A stretch of 64,000 nt of DNA from Timema cristinae (Eukaryota > Arthropoda > Insecta > Phasmatodea > Timematidae), in NCBI GenBank assembly GCA_039000515.1, contig JBCFYV010000024.1, forward strand, positions 42,791,979 through 42,855,978, in the 5' to 3' direction. Each line of letters begins with the position of its first letter. Positions within the stretch are counted from its first letter, which is position 1. The notes under the pieces are model-generated. The model did no database searches, was not told the DNA's origin, and was given only the letters and a program-made list of their open reading frames with translations. Made by a program: the position numbers and the translations under genes. Below, piece by piece: positions 58,321 to 64,000 of the stretch.

Positions 58321-58329
58321 TCTAAGATG

Positions 58330-58668
58330 CAAAGGTTTAAGGGCAATATATTCGTAGTTTTTGTATCAATTTTTTTTTTGTCAAAAGAAATCCAATAACT
58401 CCCCAATAGAAACATAGTTTAATTTTCTTCACAGTCATGTTGAACAGTTTCTAGAATTTAATGACAACTTTTTCTCTTCATTTAAAAATTTGTCATCTAA
58501 TGCCGTTATGCTCATGACAGATATTCAACAACTTTTGATATCACAATGTGAAGACAATTAAACTCTATGTTTCTATCGGAGCAATATTTTATTTATTTTG
58601 TAAAAAAAAAAACTGTAAAAATTGCCCTTTTCTTGCGTACCATACACTTCCACTTTAATATGGGTGTC
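58330..58668. mobile_element. MITE-1, diverged copy
   Basis: agtttaattttcttcacagt and gtgaagacaattaaactcta arms, terminus cccttttcttgcgtacc. Confidence 0.85.
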
Positions 58669-58737
58669 AAAATCGTAGCGAATGAAATTTGACTTTCGAC
58701 TTCGACTTAAAACATTTCAAGGTTTTATAGTTTATAC

Positions 58738-58935
58738 TAATATTATAAAGAGGAAAGATTTGATTTCTTGTTTTTTTGGTTTGTATTGGATAAACTCAAA
58801 AACTACTGGACCTATTTTAAAAATTCTTTCATCAATATAAAGCTACATTATCAGTGAGTAACATAGGATATATTTTATTTTGAAAATTTAATTTATTCCT
58901 CATAAAAATATCGATAGTATATTATATAGTCGTTG
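58738..58935 (+). mobile_element. Helitron-like 5' region
   Basis: tactaatattataaagagga then aactcaaaaactactggacc, aaaaattctttcatcaatat and aaagctacattatcagtgag. This word order is familiar from non-autonomous Helitrons of arthropods. The 3' hairpin/CTRR end is not identified. Confidence 0.5.
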
Positions 58936-58969
58936 GAAAAAAAAAGTTGAAGGGAAAGTGGTTTTGGTG

Positions 58970-59040
58970 AAGGGGGTAGGGGAGGGGGGAGGGGGAGGAA
59001 TGAGATGAAAATAGGAGGGAGAATAAAAAGAGGGAGGGGC
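58970..59040. repeat. G/A-rich low-complexity tract
   Basis: ggggagggggg-type sequence; purine-only over most of its length. Confidence 0.85.
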
Positions 59041-59756
59041 TATACAGTGATGGTAGGACTATATTTTTAAAAAAATAAGTAAAAAAAAAGTTTTGTTTTT
59101 ATATTGACATGATGGATGATTTGAAGCTTTGTTTTACAGGATTATTTACAATATTTTTTTACGGTGAAGGGGGCTAGTTCATAATAAAATAGAATTTTAC
59201 AAATATAACCGATCTGAGATAACGCTCAAGGAAAATATTCTTTTGTTCAAAATAATACACCATTGGTGTTTTGAAGGCAGTAGGGGACAAGGTGCTTTCT
59301 CAGTGTTATTTCAGGAACAAAAAGTATCCACCTCTCCCAAACAATGTAGGTTTGTGAAAATCCGGTCAGGAATGCCCTCTCGTTAAGTGGCTAAGGCTGT
59401 CATTAGCGTTAATAACTGTAACTAGCCCAAGCGGAAGTACGCCAACCTTCTCTTCTTCATCCCTACTTCCAGGAACACACCGGTTGATTCAAAACAATAA
59501 CAACTTTACCGTTTCCCCCACCCCTCCACCCTTTTCCATTGCCTTTGGCGCGCGAAAATTTAATTTGGGAAAGAGGAAAAGATTCCGTTTGAGCCTAGTC
59601 ACTTGATGAAATGAGTATTCAAGCAAAACATTGGTTAATACCTTGTACTAGGGATTGAAAGAACTCTTCACTACTGGTAACAGTCAAATGCGATTCATTC
59701 AACTGAAATGAGCAGGTTTAGTATTCATAGTTCAATAGCTCAAATCTACGTAAGCT

Positions 59757-60020
59757 ACAGCTTGTGATTAAGTCATTTGCGGACTACAGCTTGTAATTTT
59801 CTTTTAGCATTCGGGTTATTTGTATGCTTGTAATTCAGTCGTTGGCGAGCTACAGCTTGTAATTCAGTTATTTGCAAACTACAGCTTGTAATTTTCTTTT
59901 AGAGTTCGGGTTATTTGTGTGCTTGTAATACAGTCGTTCTCAAACAAAAGCTTGTAGTTTTATTTTAGCATTCGGGCTATTTGATTGCTTGTGATTCAAT
60001 CGTTCGTGAGATACAGCGTC
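59757..60020. repeat. ~95-bp tandem repeat, nearly three copies
   Basis: ctacagcttgtaattcagtc, attttcttttagcattcggg and ttatttgtatgcttgtaatt recur in order. Each unit itself contains two ctacagcttgta blocks. Confidence 0.88.
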
Positions 60021-60139
60021 TAGTTTAATCGTTTACTATTTTGTGATTAAGCGATATATTTCAATATTATAATTCAGTCGTCACCAATGTCATGACTTGC
60101 ACACATGCTAGTGATATCACCATTCGATATCAGTTCCTC

Positions 60140-60390
60140 TGTCCGTCTAGGAAAATTACATTTTGTAGGAAATTAGCCCCAAACCAAAAAGGATGCAGGA
60201 ATATATGGTGACCAAAAATTCCCATTGGGGCCCCCAAAATGGGGGGTTTATAAAAATCCAAAGCATAAAGATTCTCCAGGCCTAGAAGATCTAGGAAGCT
60301 GAAATTTTGCTGGCAGGTAGTCCCTAACTCAAAAGGGTGCAGGAATACTTGATTGAAAATTCAAATGTGGGCCCCTAAAAAACAAAAATA
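60140..60390. repeat. ~105-bp imperfect tandem duplication
   Basis: ggatgcaggaatatatggtg and gggtgcaggaatacttgatt head two related blocks, each followed by a gggccccc-type stretch and preceded by gtccgtctaggaa or agatctaggaagctg. Confidence 0.6.
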
Positions 60391-60640
60391 GTGTATGTAC
60401 AAAAATTATTGTTTATAATAAAATCTTTAATTGAGGAACAGTTTCACACTCTCATTAGAGTAAATATTTTATATACTATATAATCATCAATTGAAATGTG
60501 CCATCCAGATTTTGAGGGCCACTAAAAATTATTCCCATTTGCAATCCTTGTCCAAAAAATGCTAATTGGACACATTGCACGACCAGAAATGAAGCCGTTG
60601 ATTTTCAAACATGTGTTATGCCAGTAATACAATAATAATA

Positions 60641-60914
60641 TTTATTATTAGCACCGCGTATTACTACCCATTCGGGTTATACGCACTTACGCTAATGTGT
60701 AATGGAAGGGTGATTGTGAGATGAAATGAAGGACCTACAGTTTAACGTGGAATCCGAACCACGGTGGAGGCCTGGCATTCCCCACATTCACAAGATGTCT
60801 TGTCAGAGGTGAAGGAAGGGTTTGGTAATCAGATGAATCTGTGCCGGGACCGAGGATTGAACCCCGGCCGCCAGCACAGAAGTCTGACACCTTACCCCTA
60901 GACCACCAGGTCAC
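60641..60914 (-). mobile_element. SINE-A, full length
   Basis: Target duplication tacaataataata at 60628-60640 and 60915-60927. Intact head on the minus strand (ggtgacctggtggtctaggg). Confidence 0.93.
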
Positions 60915-60916
60915 CT

Positions 60917-60918
60917 AC

Positions 60919-60968
<50 letters not shown>
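60917..60968. repeat. (AAT)n microsatellite grown from a target duplication
   Basis: The 5'-side duplicate of the SINE-A at 60641 runs straight into about 50 bp of (aat)n; the other duplicate has only a few repeats. Confidence 0.9.
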
Positions 60969-60969
<1 letters not shown>

Positions 60970-60974
60970 GAATC

Positions 60975-61940
60975 GTCTAATGATCATGATCATCTCACCC
61001 AAGATAAAAGTTGTGATTTAATATCTTTAAATTTTATAAATAAAAATAGTAAATAATGTTCACTTTTACAGTCCATTAATTAACTTTAAATTAATTACTT
61101 GATTACTTTGAATCTAAATAAATTTTGGTGAAAAATATACATAAACCAAGGTAATTAATGTATTAAAGTTTTCCTTTAAAGAATTAAATCAAATTCAAAT
61201 TAAGGCTTATGCCTAGTGATTATTTTATACAGCTTTTTTACTTGAACATAATAATACAGCAATTAAATAAAACACAGGTTTATGTATTTTTATAAATATT
61301 GTGTTTGTATGATAATAATCGGCACATGAAACTTCACCCCAACATTCCAAAAATAGTATTTTCTTTATTTTAACGTTTATAAAAATGGTTATTAACAAAT
61401 TAATACAGACATAAGAAATAAAAAGGATAACTGCGGAAAAAATGAAACATCACTGTCGTGAAGATTATAACTGGTAAGCCACAGTTTAAATCACTCTTGA
61501 AAAACATTTTATCTCTATCTGGCCGAAATTTGGTGCCTGAACCTCTTATTAAATGGAGAACAAATGAAATGCGAATCAATTAATTTAAACCTTCGAACAC
61601 CACTACAACTAAAAACAGAAAAGAATGGAATGGGTTTGGGGACCTACTTCACAATCGTACTTACTTTATAATATAGTCTATTGTAATTAGGAACAAAAAC
61701 TTTTAAATTAAGCTATCAGTACCATTAAGTAATTTTTCCTTTAAAAAAACTATACATATACAATCTTTTTAAACGCCTCAGATATAAATTTTGAGTGAAA
61801 TTGTTAGCCCTTAAAATAAAAATCAGTAAATAAAATGAAAAAATGCTTTCATTTATAGAACAATAAAAATAAATTCTTATGCTAAAACCATTCTATATAG
61901 TCTTGAAATTTAGAAAAATAAATCATCAAAATACTATTAT
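60975..61940. other. AT-rich intergenic DNA
   Basis: No gene or named repeat recognised. Confidence 0.6.
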
Positions 61941-61944
61941 GGGG

Positions 61945-62332
61945 GTAAAAAAGGGGACTCGAGAAAAAGCGAGTGTTTTTTTTTTCCAGTTTTTATGCTG
62001 AAACATTTTTTTGGCCAAAACAAATAAAATATTGCTCCAGTGCAAACATAGAGTTTAATTTTCTTCACACGGTAACTCCAAAATTTCTTGAATATTTGTT
62101 AAGATTGTTCTGGAATCTAATAAGAACTTTTCTTTTTAATTTAAAAGTTTATCATTAATGCCACCATGCTCATGACAGATATTCAGGAAGTGTTGATATC
62201 ACCACGTGGAGACAATTAAACTCTATGTTTTTACTGGTGCAATAGCTTTTTATTTTTGCCAAAAAATATTTTGCCATGAAAACTGCGAAAAACTTGCCTA
62301 TTCTCGCGTTCCCTTCCATCCCACCTTAAACA
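61945..62332. mobile_element. MITE-1 copy
   Basis: Termini ggggactcgagaaaaagcga and cctattctcgcgttccct, both inner arms present with several changes. Confidence 0.87.
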
Positions 62333-62339
62333 TAGGGTC

Positions 62340-63035
62340 TGGATAAAAATAATGATTTTGCTTCAGGTTGTGACAATATAATATCTTAAAATAAAGTCTT
62401 GATGAAATTAGCTGTAATCTCAAGTATAAATGGACAAACACGGGTTAGGGGAGAGGGGGGCAGAAAGAATTATGGGACACACTTTTTTTAATTTTGGGCC
62501 ACATTAAATGTCAAGTTTCACAATAATCTCAAGTCTAAGATTTTAACTTTAAAAAGTAATTTCTCAATACGAGAAAATAAAAAGTAGGTAAAATGTTAAT
62601 TTCAAATTATTTGATTTAATTTACATTTTAAAATAAACTAACTAAGGCTTTTCTTAATACCAAGCCAGTTGTAATAATGTGTGTGTCTTATCTCACCTAC
62701 TTGATTAAAATTAGTCCCAAAATTAAAGTTGTCTGTGCATCTGATGGCTCGTGTAGCCCTGTGAACCTCAATTGACTGTGAAATTATCGTTACAGCTCCA
62801 TTATTTTATGATTGCTTACAGGGAGGGGGAGAATTTGAGGGAAGGTAGATAGAAAGGAGGGAGGGGCTCAACATTTTCAAGAAGCCTCCTTAGATTAAGG
62901 GGATGATTCGCCCGCGATATTTGGATACATTCCTAGAAAAAAGACCAAACTGATTTTTCTTCAAACTAAAAATAAATAAATTGTTAGTCTAACAATTTGA
63001 AATGTATGTAAACAAATTAAAAATGCTTTAATCAA
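62340..63035. other. AT-rich intergenic DNA
   Basis: A G/A-rich patch lies at 62820-62870. Nothing else recognised. Confidence 0.55.
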
Positions 63036-63045
63036 GTCAGTTGCT

Positions 63046-63285
63046 GAGATAGTAGAGCAAGCAAGACTGAAATGGTATGGACATGCAATTTGGATGGAGA
63101 AGGAGAGGATACCAAAGAGAATGAGGTAGAAGAAGTATGTAGGAAAAAGACTGCAAGAGAGGCAACGAAATAAATGGGAGGAACAGATAACATAAAGTGT
63201 GCAAGTGAACGGAGAAGAATGGAAACAATTAAAGGAGGAAGGATACAAGAAGATGGAAGCATTTTACTAAACTGAACTGGGCAAA
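63046..63285 (+). mobile_element. LINE reverse-transcriptase C-terminus relic
   Basis: Translates as I-V-E-Q-A-R-L-K-W-Y-G-H then M-E-K-E-R-I-P-K-R, a stop, V-G-K-R and N-K-W-E-E-Q-I, with further stops. The W-x-G-H ... R-I-P ... K-R-x-x-G-R-P layout is the C-terminal signature of RTE/jockey-like LINE proteins. Multiple stops make it dead. Minus-strand frames here are shadows. Confidence 0.78.
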
Positions 63286-63769
63286 GGCTGGGTACAGTTG
63301 TGATGAAAAATGATGATAAATTTCTAAAAAAAATAATCTAAAATCTGGCAGTGTTACATATTATCATTTGCAGTGACAAGTATTTCTCACTCATTCAGGT
63401 TTTTAGCTTCATTCTCATTTCCAACTTTGCGTAATCTATACCACTACTTTCATGAGTTATTTCCTATCACTTCATTATATTCCTCATTCACTGTCAAATA
63501 TCACGAATATAAAAATCATGACAAGGCATAATTAAATGGCAATTACTTCTTCGGCTCGTATCAGTGACTCTACAGCGGCTGTTCCCAAAAACGACAGAAA
63601 AAAAAACCCCCACTTTACCTTAGATAGATAAAGAAACATAGGCATTGCTAAGACTTTGCATTAGTCCTACTATTATTTGCCATGTTTTTTCTTCTTACTT
63701 ATAAGCACTTTGGAGCTGGATTATACTTAAGAGAATAATTTAATCCTTAGATACCTGTACGTTTTTTCC

Positions 63770-63970
63770 GAGATTAGACCTCATTGGTCTTGGGGTAAAG
63801 TAATCGCCTACAAACCCGATATTCTTGGGTTTAAGCCAAGCTAGGATTGACGGATTTTTCTTGAGTGATACAAATACCTAGTACAACTTTCTCCGTAGGG
63901 GAAGTAAAGTCGTTGCCTTCATTTCGATTGTGGGATATAAAATAACCCTGGAAGTTATATGAAAATACAT
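63770..63970 (+). mobile_element. SINE-C, with tRNA-like head
   Basis: tagacctcattggtcttggg (A-box like) then ttgggtttaagccaagc (B-box like), followed by gacggatttttcttgagtga and tccgtaggggaagtaaagtc. Best copy of the family for reading the head; the tail runs toward the window end. Confidence 0.7.
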
Positions 63971-64000
63971 TTTCTTGCTAAGTTCCCGCTCAAAGAAATT

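Noticed and set aside
60841..61056. Frame with a poly-Asn stretch
   Set aside because: SINE-A head followed by (AAT)n.
62961..63262. Three overlapping minus-strand hydrophobic frames (95, 76 and 63 codons), possible membrane protein
   Set aside because: They are antisense to the LINE reverse-transcriptase relic, which explains the A/G-rich coding strand.

Overview
The window looks like arthropod nuclear DNA, most likely from an insect. It is AT-rich and intron-containing, with TTAGG-like seeds in one tandem array. It is crowded with tRNA-derived SINEs, palindromic MITEs, hAT-type elements and minisatellites. I cannot name the species; a hemimetabolous insect is my best guess, and that is inference.

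One protein-coding gene is recognisable: a decapentaplegic / BMP2/4 orthologue (dpp) on the minus strand, in four coding exons from 19652 down to 9498. Exon 1 carries the signal peptide and the start of the prodomain, exons 2 and 3 the prodomain, and exon 4 the furin site and the seven-cysteine growth-factor domain. All three introns have GT/AG ends and matching phases (0, 1, 1). Exons 1, 3 and 4 each lack one base next to a short run of identical bases. Adding one base per exon gives exactly 393 codons including the stop. This fits base-calling errors in the assembly better than a decayed gene, but it must be checked. A splice acceptor 14 bases upstream of the ATG implies at least one 5' non-coding exon further right or outside the window.

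Layout: 1-2900 is AT-rich, with a possible TIR element at the left edge. 2900-5880 is a 55/52-bp minisatellite of about 54 units. 5880-9150 is AT-rich with one intact SINE. 9155-9340 is a three-copy 60-bp repeat just 3' of the dpp stop. 9498-19670 is dpp; its introns hold a 33-bp and a 36-bp minisatellite, a LINE tail, SINEs, a tRNA-like inverted repeat and a palindromic MITE 55 nt from the exon 2 acceptor. 19730-64000 holds no recognisable coding gene. It is a mosaic of two major SINE families (A and B) that share a 3' tail, a third family (C), a snapback MITE in about eight copies, three hAT-type non-autonomous elements, two TA-flanked mariner-type MITEs, a PIF/Harbinger-like MITE, LINE relics, a 530-bp dispersed repeat and a Helitron-like stretch. 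Several insertions are nested and can be ordered in time by their target-site duplications. A GC-richer stretch at 37640-38200 is the best candidate in the window for a dpp 5' exon or promoter.

No coding system beyond dpp could be supported. The most unusual items are the large tRNA-bearing foldback at 35660-36195, the trimeric higher-order structure in the 55-bp array, and two SINE families with different tRNA heads on one shared tail.
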